64,000 nt of DNA from Bacteroidota bacterium (GTDB lineage: Bacteria; Bacteroidota; Bacteroidia; AKYH767-A; 2013-40CM-41-45). The notes beneath the pieces were generated by a model. That model saw only the letters and a program-made list of their open reading frames with translations, was not told the origin of the DNA and ran no database searches. The position numbers and the translations under genes are program-made. This document shows positions 39,261 through 51,703 of this stretch, piece after piece. The stretch spans positions 1-64,000 of the forward strand of contig JADKIH010000005.1 in NCBI GenBank assembly GCA_016721305.1, read 5' to 3'. How positions within the stretch are numbered: the first letter of the stretch is position 1; every line of letters starts with the position of its first letter.

Positions 39261-42200
39261 ATGAATTTAAGATTCTATGCGCTGCTGCTCATCGTTCTGA
39301 TGAGCCTGAAAACTACTGCTCAAACTACTTTATGGTCGATGAGTCCCGGAGGTGGAACTTCCGGTGCCGGAGCGATCTACAAAATCTCGGCCGACGGAAG
39401 TGCTTTGTCCAATGAATACAACTTTCCTGTAACTGGTTTCGTCGGAGCCTCGCCCGAAGGCAACACGCAATGCCTGGCTTCGAATGGAAAAATATATGGC
39501 ACGATGACGCAAGGTGGATTGTACGATGCCGGATTGATCTACTCCTACGATATCACAACTTCTACTTTCACTGCACTATACCATTTCAAAGGTGAGTCGG
39601 ACGGAAATAGACCAACAGGGAGTTTGATGCAGGCAAGTAATGGTCTGCTTTACGGAATGACTCCATCCGGTGGAGCGAATTCTCTGGGTGTAATCTTTAG
39701 CTTCGATATCACGTCGGGAACGTATACTAAACTCTACGACTTCGCACCATTGAGCGGAAATCGTCCTTCGGGTGGATTAATAGAAGCATCAAACGGTTTA
39801 TTGTACGGAATGACTCGCTTTGGCGGAAACTCTAATGCCGGGATGCTTTTCAGCTACAATATCGGTTCATCTACTCTTACCAACTTATTCGAATTTTCTT
39901 CTACCTCAGGCTCTCTTCCATTCGGAAATCTCAAACAATCACTCAATGGAAAATTGTACGGAATGACTTCTTTAGGTGGCTCAACAAATCAGGGTGCAAT
40001 CTTTAGCTATGACATCACAACATCCACGTACTCCAAACGATTCGACTTCTCGTCTACGAGCGGATATTTTCCAAGAGGAGGATTAATGGAAACTACTTCC
40101 GGATTGTTTTACGGTATGACATCAATCGGAGGAACAAATGCTGACGGTGTTCTTATTCAGCTTCGTTGACGCAACTCAGACCTATACTAAGCTGCATGAA
40201 TTCAACAATAGCCTTGCGACCGATGGAGGTGTTCCTTACAATAACCTCATTCTTGCAAGTAATGGATTATTGTACGGAACAACTACTCAGGACGGAGCAA
40301 GCGGGGGATTAGTTAGCATCGGAACTATCTTTAGCTTCAACATTGGTACATCTACATTTACAAAAGTTTTTAATTTCAGTACCACTACAACAGGTAAAAT
40401 CCACAAACCGCACTTCTGCAAGCAAGCAACGGCAAGTTTTATGGCCTCTGCATGGAAGGAGGAAACGGTCCGTTCGGTACCGCTTTATAGCTTCGACCCT
40501 ATAACGGCAACATTCACTAAGCTTACCGATCTCTCTGTTCAGTCAAATGGCGGCGGACCTTTAGGAATGATGACTAAAGCTAGCAATGGATTGTATTACG
40601 GAATGACAAAAAATGGTGGCGCTAATTTCGGCGGGGTTCTCTTTAGTTTCAATCCGGCTAACTCAGTCTACACTAAATTGATTGACCTCCCTGCAAATGC
40701 TCTTCCCGAAGGCTCGCTCTTACAAGCATCAAATGGCAAACTTTACGGAATGACATTCGGTGGTGGCTCGAGCGGATTAGGGAGTCTGTTCAGCTATGAA
40801 ATAGCAACTAATGTCTATACCGTGGTTTCCAGCTTAGCCAATGCAACCGGAAGAAATCCGAGCGGAGGATTGATCCAGGGAAGTGATGGCTTTCTGTATG
40901 GAATGACAACGTACGGAGGAGCAAACTCTGCCGGAACAATTTTCAAATTCGATATCACCACTTCCACATACACAAAAGTCGCAGATTTCAATAGCGCTAC
41001 AACCGGTTGGAACACCCAACGGAAATCTCCTACAAGCCTCGAACGGCCTTATGTATGGAATGACCCCTTTGGGTGGCAGCTTATCAAACGGCACACTTTT
41101 CGTATTTAACCCAACATCTAATACTCTCACAAAACTATATGACTTTGGCACCACAGTAGGCACTGATCCTTCAGGAAATCTTATTCAAGCCTCCGACGGC
41201 AAATTATATGGGTACACACTTACTACGCTTTTCTCCTATGATATATCATTAAATACTGTTTCCCTACTTCACACCTTTTTGCAAACCGGAACTTCCGGCT
41301 TCTTTCTTTATGGTAGTCCATTTCAATCTGCAAACGGAAAATTATATGGAACAACAAGAGACGGTGGTTTGTATGGCAACGGAACTATTTTCACTTACGA
41401 CATAAGCACATCGACTTTTGCAAACATACACGATAACAATGTTCCGGAAGCCAACTTTCCCAAATCATTCATCCTTCATCGAAAACAACAATCCACTTTT
41501 CAGTAGGAAGAATCCCTTCCACCCTATGCTCGGGAAATACCATAAACATTCCAGTTAACACCAACGGGCTTTTTAATGCCGGTAATGTTTTCACAGTTCA
41601 ACTAAGTGATTCTTTCGGAAATTTTGGAAGTCCTACCAATATCGGAACTCTTTCATCACCGACTTCCGGTATTATTCCTTCAACCTTACCATCGGGAATT
41701 TCCGGCACTAACTACCAAATCCGAATCGTTTCCTCTAACCCTGCACTAACTTCACCTGCATCTTCGAATTTAAACATACACACTTTTAACAAAGTGATTT
41801 TTACGGAACAGATCGGAATTATCCCCGGAGGAAATGTAACTATTGCTGCTCATGAGACTGGTGATGGATTTGACAACGACGCCTTTACCATGTCCGGAAC
41901 GGCTAACATCCGATCGAATTCCGCTTCCTCAGGTTATGCTGAAGCATCGGGCAATGCAAACATCACTTTTAACACCACTGCCGCACTTGATTTTTTAATT
42001 AGCGACATCAATACTGCCGGGCAGACGGGCTTACAATTAAGTTTTGGAATTTTCAAAAGCGGTACGATTACCGTTAGTGATCAATTGATTGTTGAAACAA
42101 GTTCAGATGGAATTAACTACTCACCTCTCTCCTATTCACTTCCAATCGGAGCAGGCACCGCTACTTGGTTCTACCGAACAGCAATAGGTACAATTCCTGC

Positions 42201-45200
42201 CACGGCTAATCTACGTATCCGATTTCGTCAAGGTGCTGCATCTCCAAGTAATCAATATCGGATAGATGATATTCAACTTACTGCCAACGACTCAAATGCC
42301 GGCATCACTTTTTCCGGAACTAATTTTGTATGCGGTGGCAGTAGCGCTACTCTAGTAGCCTCGCAACAACTATCATATTTGTGGTCAACCGGATCTACGA
42401 ATCAAAGTATTACTGTTAACGCTCCGGGAGCATACAGTTGTGTACTTACTTGCCTTAACGGTTGTACATTAACATCAAATACACTTAATGTAAACGATAG
42501 CACTCCTATTCAGTATTCGGTTACCGGCGGTGGAAGTTACTGCTCAAGTCCTGGTACCGGTGTTGCAATAGGACTGAGTTCTTCGCAGATCAGTTACAGC
42601 TACCAACTCTTCCACAACACAACCAATGCAATCGGATCTCCAATCGCAGGAACGGGTTCGGCAATTAGTTTTGGACTCAATACAACTGCAGGCACTTACA
42701 CGGTAATTGCAACTCGCAATTCTACTGTTTGTACTCAGTCGATGCTTGGAAGTGCAGTGGTTTCGATTACACCGGCAACAACATACTATGCCGATACCGA
42801 TGGTGATGGTTATGGAAATGCAGCATCAACTATTCAATCGTGTGCGCCGGTTGCAGGTTATGTGATCAATAGTACAGATTGCAACGATGGTGCATCAGGC
42901 GTGAACCCTCTGGCAACGGAAATCTGCAATGGAGTTGATGATAATTGCAACGGCTATATCGACGAAGGTTGCGGCACGCCGAAATATTGCATCGGACCAA
43001 GTGCTTCTTATACTCCTCCTTCAGGACCATCATACGTAAACCAATTCTCACCATTCCCGACTTTAACCGCGGCTGTGGCGTTTTTAAATTCATTCTCGCC
43101 GACACAACACGTCATCTTTGAATTCCAAAATAATTACACCGGAACAGGAGAAACTTTCCCTATTGTAATTACATATCAGGGCAATGTAAGCGCTACTGCA
43201 GTTTTCAGACCTCGGAGCGATGTTTCTTCGATACTACTTATCTCAGGAAGTGGGTTTGGGCAAACAAGCGGACTCATACAATTTGACGGAGCTGATTATG
43301 TGAGCTTCGACGGATCACCGGGAGGAGTGTCAGGTACAACTTCAAATCTGATGACAAGAAATACTTTTAGCCTTAACTGCTCTGCGAATTTTTATTTCCT
43401 CAATGATGCAACTCACAACACTCTTAATGCAATTACTATAGAAGGAGGAGCTTCGGCTTACCATTGCATCCTCTTCGGTGGCACTACAGGAACAACCGGC
43501 AATGACTTCAACACAGTTCAAAACTGTATGATCTCCAACAGAACCGATGCAGCTGTTGCTTTACCAAGCATTGGAATTCGTTCAGAAAGTTCTGCTACAG
43601 GAGCGGCGGCAAACAGCGATATATCTATTGCCGGAAACAAAATTGTCAATATTGAAGATGGAGTAAGGATTGAATTGAATGGCAGCGCAGGCAACTGGTC
43701 AATTAGTGGAAATCATTTTTATTTCACAAACACAACTGCACGTAAGATCTCAGAAGCAATCAGCGTTAACAGTATTGGGAATCTAATTGCAACGATTTCC
43801 TCAAATTACATTGGTGGTACAGCTCCCTTTGCCGGCGGAAGTCCGCTAATTGAAACAAACCCAAATATTGGCACATCGTTGGTATTTTCTTGAGAATTAC
43901 AAATGCATTAGCCAAATCTACTATTTCCGGAAATGTAATTAAAAATATGCAACGAAGTGGTACAAGCTCTTCTTCGTTCACCGGTATTGTAGTACAATCA
44001 GGTCCTGCCGACATCATTAATAATACAGTCGGAGATCCGCTTGTACCTAATGATCTAACATTCGGTGCAAATGCCGATATCCAATTTCAAGGAATAACTA
44101 CGAGCACGTCGCAGAATCTGTTTCCAATTTCTATCTCCGGAAACAGCATCAATAATGTATCTATGCAAATCCCAAATGGAAATAATGCTTTCTTCAGCGG
44201 ATACATTTACACAAACAACACAACAGTCAATGGAAGTGCAACAATCAGTAACAACACTTTGCAAGGGATCGTTAACTTAACAGCGAACGCTAACCTGCAT
44301 GCTGGTTTCCGGTCCGGAGAAATGCAAATCGCTCCGATTACAATTTCAAATAACAAATTTGAAAACATCACGCTAAGCAATTCAGCCTTATTTAAAGGAA
44401 TTCATTGTGACAGAGGAAATGTGATTGTTTCCGGAAACAGAATAGGAAGTTTTACTAACCCAAACAGCATTTCAATCGCCTCAACCAATATACATTTTGG
44501 GATTGTCACGTCATTTATCCTCAACGGGAATTGTCAAATCAGCAATGACACAATTTCTAATATTATTGTAACAAATCCGGATGCTACAACTAGGATTTCA
44601 GGCAATTCAGCTGCAACTCTAATGGACCAACTCTCAATCAAGTGACAGGAAATGTGATAAATAATATATCATGGAGCAAGAAATGCCGGGTGTCACGGCT
44701 TTGCACTTGCCGGAATAGTATACATTTCCAGTGCAACGAACGGACTATTAGTTACAAACAATACAATTAGCGGATTAAATGCAACGGCCAATTCTCCGAC
44801 ATCAAATCCGGCTGTTGTTGGTATGAATATATTCCGCTCAAATGCCTCGGGGCCAATAACTGTTTCTAACAACAACATACATAGTCTTACAAATACGGGA
44901 GCCGATGCAGTATCCCCTCCATCCATTACAGGAATCAAATTCATCAATGTTCAGTTAAACTCATCGACGGTAAGTAACAATATGATTGCTTTAAACAACG
45001 GTGCAAATACGAACAATGTCCAACTCTATGGAATTTATGATGAACTCAATAATGGCCTTGCAGGCAACACCAAATTTTATTACCACAATTCCATTTCCAT
45101 CGGAGGAACGACCACAGGCCTTGCAAATTCCGCTGCGTTCTGGCAAAATGCAATTTTAGCTCGTCTGAGTCTGCGAAATAACATCCTGCATAATACCAGA

Positions 45201-46129
45201 ACCGGTGGTACAGGAAATCACTATGCAATTGTTCACCAATCCGGAAATCTCAATGCATGGAATTCAACATCTTCGAATTTCAATGACTTGTATTCTTCAA
45301 ATGCTAATACCGTTGGAGCATTCCCTTTGGCAACGAATCGCACTTTTGCTGCGTGGAAAACAACTTCAGGTGGAGATGCTAATTCGAAAAACGTTGCTGT
45401 CAACTTTATAAGCAGCTCTACAGATTTGCATTTGAATACTGCAAACAATTGTGATCTTGAAAGCACAGGAACACCGATAGCCGCCGTTACTACTGACTAC
45501 GATGGCCAAACCAGAAATGCAACAACTCCCGACATTGGTGCCGATGAATTTACGGTGTCTGCGCCACACTGGTCAATCTGAAGGCCTTCATTGAAGGTTT
45601 TTATATTGGAGGAGGAATGATGAAATCTACAATCAACCCATCTGCACCTACTACCGACTGCGATACACTGATATTGCAATTGGCTCAATCTACTTCGCCA
45701 TTTACCGTGCTATTCGCAGACACAGCCATTCTTCAGACGAATGGAAATGCACAGTTCTTCTTCCCTGCTGCCGTTTCGGGAAACAGCTACTACCTGATTG
45801 TGAAACACCGCAATGCATTAAAAGTATGGAGTGCAAATGCGGTCACTTTAACAAATGGATTTAGCTTCGATTTCAGTACTGCTGCCAACAAAGCCTATTT
45901 ATCCAATCAAAAACTTCTGGAAACAGGTGTTCACGGCTTGTATAGCGGCGACGTTAATCAGGATGGAAGTATAAATAACGTCGATTTCACCGCCGTAGAA
46001 AATTTAACTCAGAACAATCCTGCCGGTTATCACTCTCACGACCTCACCGGCGATCATCTGATCGAAAGCGCAGATTACAGCTTGATTGAGAATAACAGCA
46101 TGCTCTTGCTAAATGTAGCTCATCCGTAA
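39261..46129 (+). CDS. Giant secreted protein: GloVer repeats - Ig-like - MopE motif - beta-helix - dockerin-like end (about nine frameshifts)
   Basis: A signal peptide (LLLIVLMSLKTTAQTT) is followed by ~13 'choice-of-anchor' GloVer repeats (each like ASNGLLYGMTPSGGANSLGV), an Ig-like region (SGNTINIPVNTNGLFNAGNV), and a lectin-like stretch. Around 42790-42970 lies a MopE-type metal motif (YYADTDGDGYGNAAS, DCNDG, EICNGVDDNCNGYIDEG). A right-handed beta-helix follows (repeats such as SIAGNKIVNIEDGVRI) and a C-terminal domain with GDVNQDGSINNVDF. Frames change near 40155, 40395, 40490, 41005, 41475, 43885, 44615, 44675 and 45565, but the expected sequence resumes each time, so I read one gene of ~2,285 codons. 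It is probably cell-surface; there is no classic T9SS tail. Confidence 0.7.
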
Positions 46130-46228
46130 TTCTACCGGCCCGAAAATAAAATCAATCGAGCATTGAATGTCCGCCGCATACGGAACTCAGATCAAATTTA
46201 TCGAAACAGAAGTTTAAGCTATAAAAAA

Positions 46229-46257
46229 TGCCTGTTCACTGAACAGGCGTTTTTTTG
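46229..46257 (+). terminator. Rho-independent terminator after the giant gene
   Basis: GCCTGTTC and GAACAGGC pair with a 3-nt loop and are followed by seven T, 100 bp after the stop at 46129. Confidence 0.85.
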
Positions 46258-46359
46258 AATCGTATTCGATAAATATTTCTTGCCATTCATTTCCTCGTTC
46301 TCTTTGAAGTTTCATCTAAAATGACTTTCTTCACTTACTAATCTCCAGAATATATTCCT

Positions 46360-47928
46360 ATGAAAAAACTTTCCCTCCTTTTTGCTCTGCTTTCAATGTG
46401 TCTTATTTCCACGGCACAAAACATTGCCTGGATACAAAGCGATACCATCGGATCTTACGCAAGTCCGCAATATCCTTTGCATAAATTGGCCACTACTAGC
46501 CAGGGTGTGGTGGTTGCTAAATTACATGCATCACATCAACTGTATGGAAGCGAGATTTTAGGCGACTACGCTTTGGAAAATACCGATAGCACCGGCTTAC
46601 TGTTATGGCGAGTGACACTATCCGGAAAGGTAGAAGTAACGGCACTGTGTGTCGATGGTTCGGAAAACATCTTCGTTGGCGGTGAATTTATGGAAACCTT
46701 AAACATCAACGGCACTGACTCGATGCAGAATACAGGTTCCGGTCTTGATAAGAACTTTTTTCTGATGTGCTTTTCTGCTCAAGGAACTTTACTTTGGAAA
46801 CGCAACTTATCGGTAACCAATAGCAACATTTATGAAGTTACGACTATGGCAAAAGACGCCAATGGTTTGGTGTGGTATGTCATGCAGCAGTTTTCGTTTG
46901 AACATCACATTATACAACTGGATGCTAACGGAAATGAATTACTGAGCTACACAACTGATGGCACGCGCTTGTGCAATAGTATTAGCTTCGACGCTAACAA
47001 CAATCTCTATCTTGCCGGAGCTACCGAAAGCGGCACCATCAACATCAATGGCTTTACAGAAACAGTTCCGGAATCTTATATGATGTTTGTGTCGCGCATT
47101 AATAACGCCGGACAAACATCCTGGGTTCGGTTTGGTTCCGACATCACTTTTCAAACTCCACAAGTGGTTGCATTACCCAATGGTGATGCCATACTTGGGG
47201 GAAGCATTTTCGATTCAACTACGTGGGGAACGATTCACTTTACCGATATCTATTTTGGCACCAATTTCTTCCTCACCAGAGTTGATAGCAATGCCAATTT
47301 TTTATGGGGCTACAGTTTACCCGTAAACGATACAGGTTACTATGATGTTGGAAGTGGCCATTTCTTTGATGTCGATTCCGACGAAAATATTTATGTAACC
47401 GGAACTATTCAAGGCACCATTCATTTTACTCCTTCACTGGTGGTAAACAGCGGTCTTCCTGCCAATTATAATTTAGGCATACTAAAATTGGATGGCAACG
47501 GACAAGTGCTTTCATTGAAATTAGGCGGCGGCATGAGCTCGAATTACCCGCAAGATTTACGAATGAGTGGAGTTGATAAAGGGTATGTAGTTGCAACCAT
47601 CCTGGGCGAAGCGATTTTCGATTCGCTGACAACAGGAGTGGCAGGCTTACAATCTGCATTGCTTATTCGTTTCGATGATGGTAATCTTACATCCGAAATC
47701 GAACAAGTGAATGAAAAAGAATGGTCGGTGTATCCCAATCCATTTACTGATCTAGTAATGTTACAAGGCATCAACAAAAAAACAAAAGTCGAATTGCTGA
47801 ATGTGCTGGGATGCGTCGTTAGTGAGCAGTACACAATGAATGGAGAAATTAAATTGCCCTCGCTTTCGAAAGGGGTTTACTTCATACGAATTGGCGGGCG
47901 CGTGGAACGTTTGGTTAAAGGAGAATAA
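46360..47928 (+). CDS. Secreted propeller-repeat protein with T9SS sorting domain
   Basis: An intact 522-residue protein with a signal peptide (KLSLLFALLSMCLISTAQ) and repeats ending in patterns such as DGSENIFVGGEF, DANNNLYLAGAT and DSDENIYVTGTI, as in SBBP/propeller proteins. The tail (WSVYPNPFTDLVMLQGINKK to KGVYFIRIGG) is the type IX sorting domain. It is exported to the cell surface; specific function unknown. It is the same general type as the genes at 36134 and 53114. Confidence 0.85.
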   Translation: MKKLSLLFALLSMCLISTAQNIAWIQSDTIGSYASPQYPLHKLATTSQGVVVAKLHASHQLYGSEILGDYALENTDSTGLLLWRVTLSGKVEVTALCVDGSENIFVGGEFMETLNINGTDSMQNTGSGLDKNFFLMCFSAQGTLLWKRNLSVTNSNIYEVTTMAKDANGLVWYVMQQFSFEHHIIQLDANGNELLSYTTDGTRLCNSISFDANNNLYLAGATESGTININGFTETVPESYMMFVSRINNAGQTSWVRFGSDITFQTPQVVALPNGDAILGGSIFDSTTWGTIHFTDIYFGTNFFLTRVDSNANFLWGYSLPVNDTGYYDVGSGHFFDVDSDENIYVTGTIQGTIHFTPSLVVNSGLPANYNLGILKLDGNGQVLSLKLGGGMSSNYPQDLRMSGVDKGYVVATILGEAIFDSLTTGVAGLQSALLIRFDDGNLTSEIEQVNEKEWSVYPNPFTDLVMLQGINKKTKVELLNVLGCVVSEQYTMNGEIKLPSLSKGVYFIRIGGRVERLVKGE

Positions 47929-48073
47929 GAATGAACGCATCCAACTCGTGGCAGAATAGAATTATCGAAACTTATTGAAACCGGAGCAATCCGACAGACA
48001 AGTCCAAAGTTGATAATCGGTACTTAACTATTGGCACATTTTTGAGATCCTCAAAGCCATAACACCTGTCAAT

Positions 48074-48420
48074 TTGAATCCAAAATCCTGCTCAGGTGAA
48101 ATTCCATCAAAATTTTATACCTTCGTATCTATTATCAGCCAACTTAATCCTGCGCTATTTTGGGATACTGACATTTCATCTCTTTCAGAAACAGAACACT
48201 CCGGATTTATCATCCAACGGCTATGTATGTTTGGATCATGGGAAGATTGGCTACTTTTAAAAGATACATATGGATTGCCAACTATAGAGCAGGAATTATT
48301 ATCCGCTCGCTATCTCGACAAAAAACGCTCAACTATTTCAGCCTTATTTTCAATAAACCAAAAGATAACTTCCGATGCTTTTCGTCTCAACAGTCAGCCC
48401 AAGGGCATTGGAATTATTAA
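48074..48420 (+). CDS. DUF6922 protein, putative antitoxin of the AbiEii module (frameshifted)
   Basis: The open frame gives ALFWDTDISSLSETEHSGFI, MFGSWEDWLLLKDTYGLPTI and QELLSARYLDKK. One base change in the A6 run near 48320 continues as LNYFSLIFNKPKDNFRCFSS and ends HWNY at 48420, the expected family end. DUF6922 proteins commonly precede AbiEii-type nucleotidyltransferases in Bacteroidota and probably act as the antitoxin or partner. It overlaps the toxin gene by about 46 bp. The start codon is uncertain; homology begins near NPALFWD. Confidence 0.65.
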
Positions 48421-48994
48421 AAGAACTTCAGGCTCTTCCACTGCTTGATGAATTTTACCTGGTTGGAGGAACTGCTCTAGCCCTGCACTTTGGCCATAGA
48501 ATTTCCGTTGCCTTGATTTTTTCACATCCCAAGAATTCAATACATCTGCTTTTGTAGACAGATTAAAAGAAAGTTATTCAATTGCTATCCTGGCTCAAGC
48601 AAATAATTCGCTGACTCTCGATGTAAATTCCGTAAAGACAGATTTTATCAGACACAACTACCCTCTACTTAAACCTGTTTTATCTATCGAAGGAATTAAA
48701 ATCGCATCGGTCGAAGATATTGCTGCGATGAAACTAAACAGTACTAGTACTATGAACCGCGGGTCCAAGAAAGATTTCTTTGATATCTGCGAATTACTCA
48801 ACCATTATTCCCTCCAGCAACTTCTAACATTCCATTCAGAAAAATACGACTTCTCCTCTCAGATGATTGTCCTAAAAAGCCTCATCTATTTTGAAGACGC
48901 AGAAAAAGAACCTGATCCTATTTCAACGAATTCGACAAGTTGGCAATTTGTAAAGGCGAAGATTAAGGAAGATGTTAGGCTTTATTCCAAATAA
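48375..48994 (+). CDS. Nucleotidyltransferase AbiEii/AbiGii toxin family protein (frameshifted)
   Basis: The N-terminus LLDEFYLVGGTALALHFGHR is the classic AbiEii start. After a one-base indel near 48513 the frame reads ISVDLDFFTSQEFNTSAFVD (the text shows VALIF instead of VDLDFF), which restores the catalytic D-x-D of the nucleotidyltransferase. It continues as IEGIKIASVEDIAAMKLNST and KKDFFDICELLNHY to 48994. AbiEii toxins modify cellular targets such as tRNA and are neutralised by a partner, giving abortive infection or plasmid stability. Paired with DUF6922 here. Confidence 0.75.
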
Positions 48995-49114
48995 TGTAAA
49001 CCGTAGACTTGCAGTTATGGATGTATGATCTCGTGTTACACAGGTCTCGCTTTTCAAACTAAACTACTTCTTCGCAGCGAAATAAAGTTCAATATCAATG
49101 AAAAAAATGTTCGC

Positions 49115-51589
49115 TTAAATCACTTCCACTCCCTTCTTCGCAATCAACCACGCCTGAACCATCCTCAATTTCCCGTAAGGCACTTTGCCTTCGGCTTTAC
49201 TGTATGCTGCTTTTACTTCTAATGAGCCTTCGGAAAAGAAGGGAAGAATGGAATCGATTTCTTTCTTGCTCAGCAATTGATCAATTTCGACTAAGTTATT
49301 TTTGACGGCTAAGGCCAGATGTCCTTCTATCGTCGACTCGGCTAACTTCCGGTGCTTTGAAATTTCTTTTGTGCTCATTCCTGACTTAATCAGATCGAGG
49401 GTTTCTTTGACGGTGGGTGATACGGTTTTTGATTTTGTAAAGGCATTCTTCTCCCGTGATTTTTTCTTTACATGATTCAAATCAATACCGAATTCATCGC
49501 AGTATTTACGAACGATGTCTAAAACGTCTTCACCATAATCTCTTACCTTGTGTTTGCCAAATCCTGATATTTCGAGTAAGGAATCTTCATCGCCGGGCAG
49601 AAACTCGCAACAATTTCGGATCGACTGATTACTCATAATCATATATGGAAGTATGTCGTTTTCCAATGCAATTTCATCTCTGTATCTGGTCAGGAGTTCG
49701 TACAAGCCGTTATTGCCCTCTGCCCTTTCCGATTTCTCATTTGAATGATAAGAACTCTTGATCTTTTCAACATTCTGCGGCAAATGCTTTTTCCAAACAA
49801 TCATTTCATTCATTTGGAAACCGCTTTTGCATAGATTCAATTTGGTCGAACAAAACAGGAGCTGCTCGTTGATGGCTTCAAGTTCTTTGTCGATTGGACG
49901 AGACAACTTCTTCGTCGTCACTTTTAACGGATGTTCCACTACGCTTCGCTTCCATTTTCCCAATTCTCCGGAAAAATAGGCCGATGCTTCACTTACGCGT
50001 GTGTTCAACTTTTCATTTGTGCCGGTATCCGGATTTTCATTCCAAAACAATTGCAATTGCTTTTTAAACTTACTGGCTGTAGCGTTTAAACTTTGATAGA
50101 TAGCGATTAAATCACTTAACCATTTTTTAGCTCCTGCATCGTCTTTCAACTCTTCCATCTCTTTCTTCAACTTATCGAGATGAAAATGAAAATGCTCAAA
50201 TGAAAACGTATTGAAAAGCATTTGCCGTACATACTCTGCTCTCGCTTTCTCAAACAGAGCGGGCAGCGATTTTTCATCGTGCTTGGTTTCCTGCCAGTCT
50301 TTTAAATCGGCATGCGGTCCGAGGAAGCGGTCGTTAACGGGACTGGTTAAAATCAAACCTTCCAGCGATGTCGCCCGACTGAGCGCTACATACACCTGTC
50401 CGTTGGCAAAGGCATTCTCAGCATCGATCACTACTTTGTCGAATGTGAGTCCCTGGCTTTTGTGAATGGTAATCGCCCAGGCAAGGCGCAACGGATACTG
50501 CGTAAAAGTGCCCAAGAGATTTTCTTTAATCTCTTTCGTTGTCGGATCAACTGAGTACGCCAGATTTTCCCAAACGTGCTTCCCGACATGAATTTCATCG
50601 TCGTCGCACGTCACTACAATTTCATCGTCCGAAATTTCGCTGATGATTCCAATCTTGCCATTATAAAATCGCTTGCCTTCCGAATCATTTTTAATAAACA
50701 TCACTTGTGCATTCTTCTTCAGCACTAAATTCCTTTCCGCCGGATTGATGTGCTCGGGAAATTCACCATCTACTTCGGCCTGAAAAGAAAACTGAGGCGT
50801 CTTCAGCCGACCTAATTTGATTTCGTTCAAACGGCTCGCATTCACATTGTGAGTGGTGAGTGTAATATACCCGTCGCCGTCTTTCGATATAAACTCCGGC
50901 TGCAATCGCTCATTCAGTTTCTTCAAATGTTCCTTTGTGAGCGTATTTTCCCGTAAGCCATTGAGTATGTCGATGAAGCTTTCATCTTTCTGACGAAATA
51001 TTTTCTTCAATTCAATCATGACGGGAATATTGTCTCTCAAAACATGACTGTCGAAAAAGAAATTCGAAGAATAGTGCATTTTCAAAATCTTCCACTCATC
51101 GTCTTTCACTACCGGCTGCAACTGATACAAGTCGCCGATAAAAAGCACCTGCACTCCGCCGAAAGGAACGTTCTTATGACGAACAGAACGAAGTATGGTA
51201 TCGACGGCATCAACCGTATTCGAGGAAACCATGCTGGCTTCATCGATAACGAGTAATTCGAGCGCATTCAGAAAATCTATCTTCCGGGAATTAAAGCGCA
51301 TTCTCGACAAGAGCATTTTCTTATTAAAGCCAATGCTTGTTTCGTGATGCCCCGGAATAAAAGGCCCAAACGGCAATTGAAACATCGAGTGCAACGTAAC
51401 ACCGCCTGCATTTATGGCTGCCACACCCGTTGGCGCAGCAATAGCCATATTCTTCACCGGATTCTCTTTGAGATGCTTTAGAAAAGTTGTCTTCCCCGTC
51501 CCTGCTTTCCCCGTGAGAAATATATTGACGTTTGTTTCATTGATAAATTTCAATGCAAGTTCAAACGCTTCTGTTTTTATTGGTTTCAT
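49115..51589 (-). CDS. PIF1-like helicase with HRDC and C-terminal HTH domains
   Basis: An intact 824-residue protein. Walker A is FLTGKAGTGKTTFLKHLK (27-35 core), Walker B-like LLVIDEASMVS, then LFIGDLYQLQPVVKD. The UvrD_C_2-type motif is AWAITIHKSQGLTFDKVVID with VALSRATSLEGLIL. The C-terminal part has an HRDC-like domain (YMIMSNQSIRNCCEF) and an HTH_40-like end (LIKSGMSTKEISKHRKLAES). It acts in 5'-3' unwinding and replication-fork or G-quadruplex maintenance by analogy with PIF1. Common and conserved in Bacteroidota chromosomes. Confidence 0.9.
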   Translation of the reverse strand: MKPIKTEAFELALKFINETNVNIFLTGKAGTGKTTFLKHLKENPVKNMAIAAPTGVAAINAGGVTLHSMFQLPFGPFIPGHHETSIGFNKKMLLSRMRFNSRKIDFLNALELLVIDEASMVSSNTVDAVDTILRSVRHKNVPFGGVQVLFIGDLYQLQPVVKDDEWKILKMHYSSNFFFDSHVLRDNIPVMIELKKIFRQKDESFIDILNGLRENTLTKEHLKKLNERLQPEFISKDGDGYITLTTHNVNASRLNEIKLGRLKTPQFSFQAEVDGEFPEHINPAERNLVLKKNAQVMFIKNDSEGKRFYNGKIGIISEISDDEIVVTCDDDEIHVGKHVWENLAYSVDPTTKEIKENLLGTFTQYPLRLAWAITIHKSQGLTFDKVVIDAENAFANGQVYVALSRATSLEGLILTSPVNDRFLGPHADLKDWQETKHDEKSLPALFEKARAEYVRQMLFNTFSFEHFHFHLDKLKKEMEELKDDAGAKKWLSDLIAIYQSLNATASKFKKQLQLFWNENPDTGTNEKLNTRVSEASAYFSGELGKWKRSVVEHPLKVTTKKLSRPIDKELEAINEQLLFCSTKLNLCKSGFQMNEMIVWKKHLPQNVEKIKSSYHSNEKSERAEGNNGLYELLTRYRDEIALENDILPYMIMSNQSIRNCCEFLPGDEDSLLEISGFGKHKVRDYGEDVLDIVRKYCDEFGIDLNHVKKKSREKNAFTKSKTVSPTVKETLDLIKSGMSTKEISKHRKLAESTIEGHLALAVKNNLVEIDQLLSKKEIDSILPFFSEGSLEVKAAYSKAEGKVPYGKLRMVQAWLIAKKGVEVI

Positions 51590-51703
51590 TGGAAATTAAT
51601 TGGAACGCAAAGATAATTGATTCTTGAGGCGGTGGCGATTGAAACCCGCAACCGGGATCAGAATTTCTATTATATGCGGATTGAAACAAAACAAATCAAT
51701 CGG

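Noticed and set aside
39330..45688. Several minus-strand ORFs within the giant gene
   Set aside because: Shadows of the coding strand; no family similarity.
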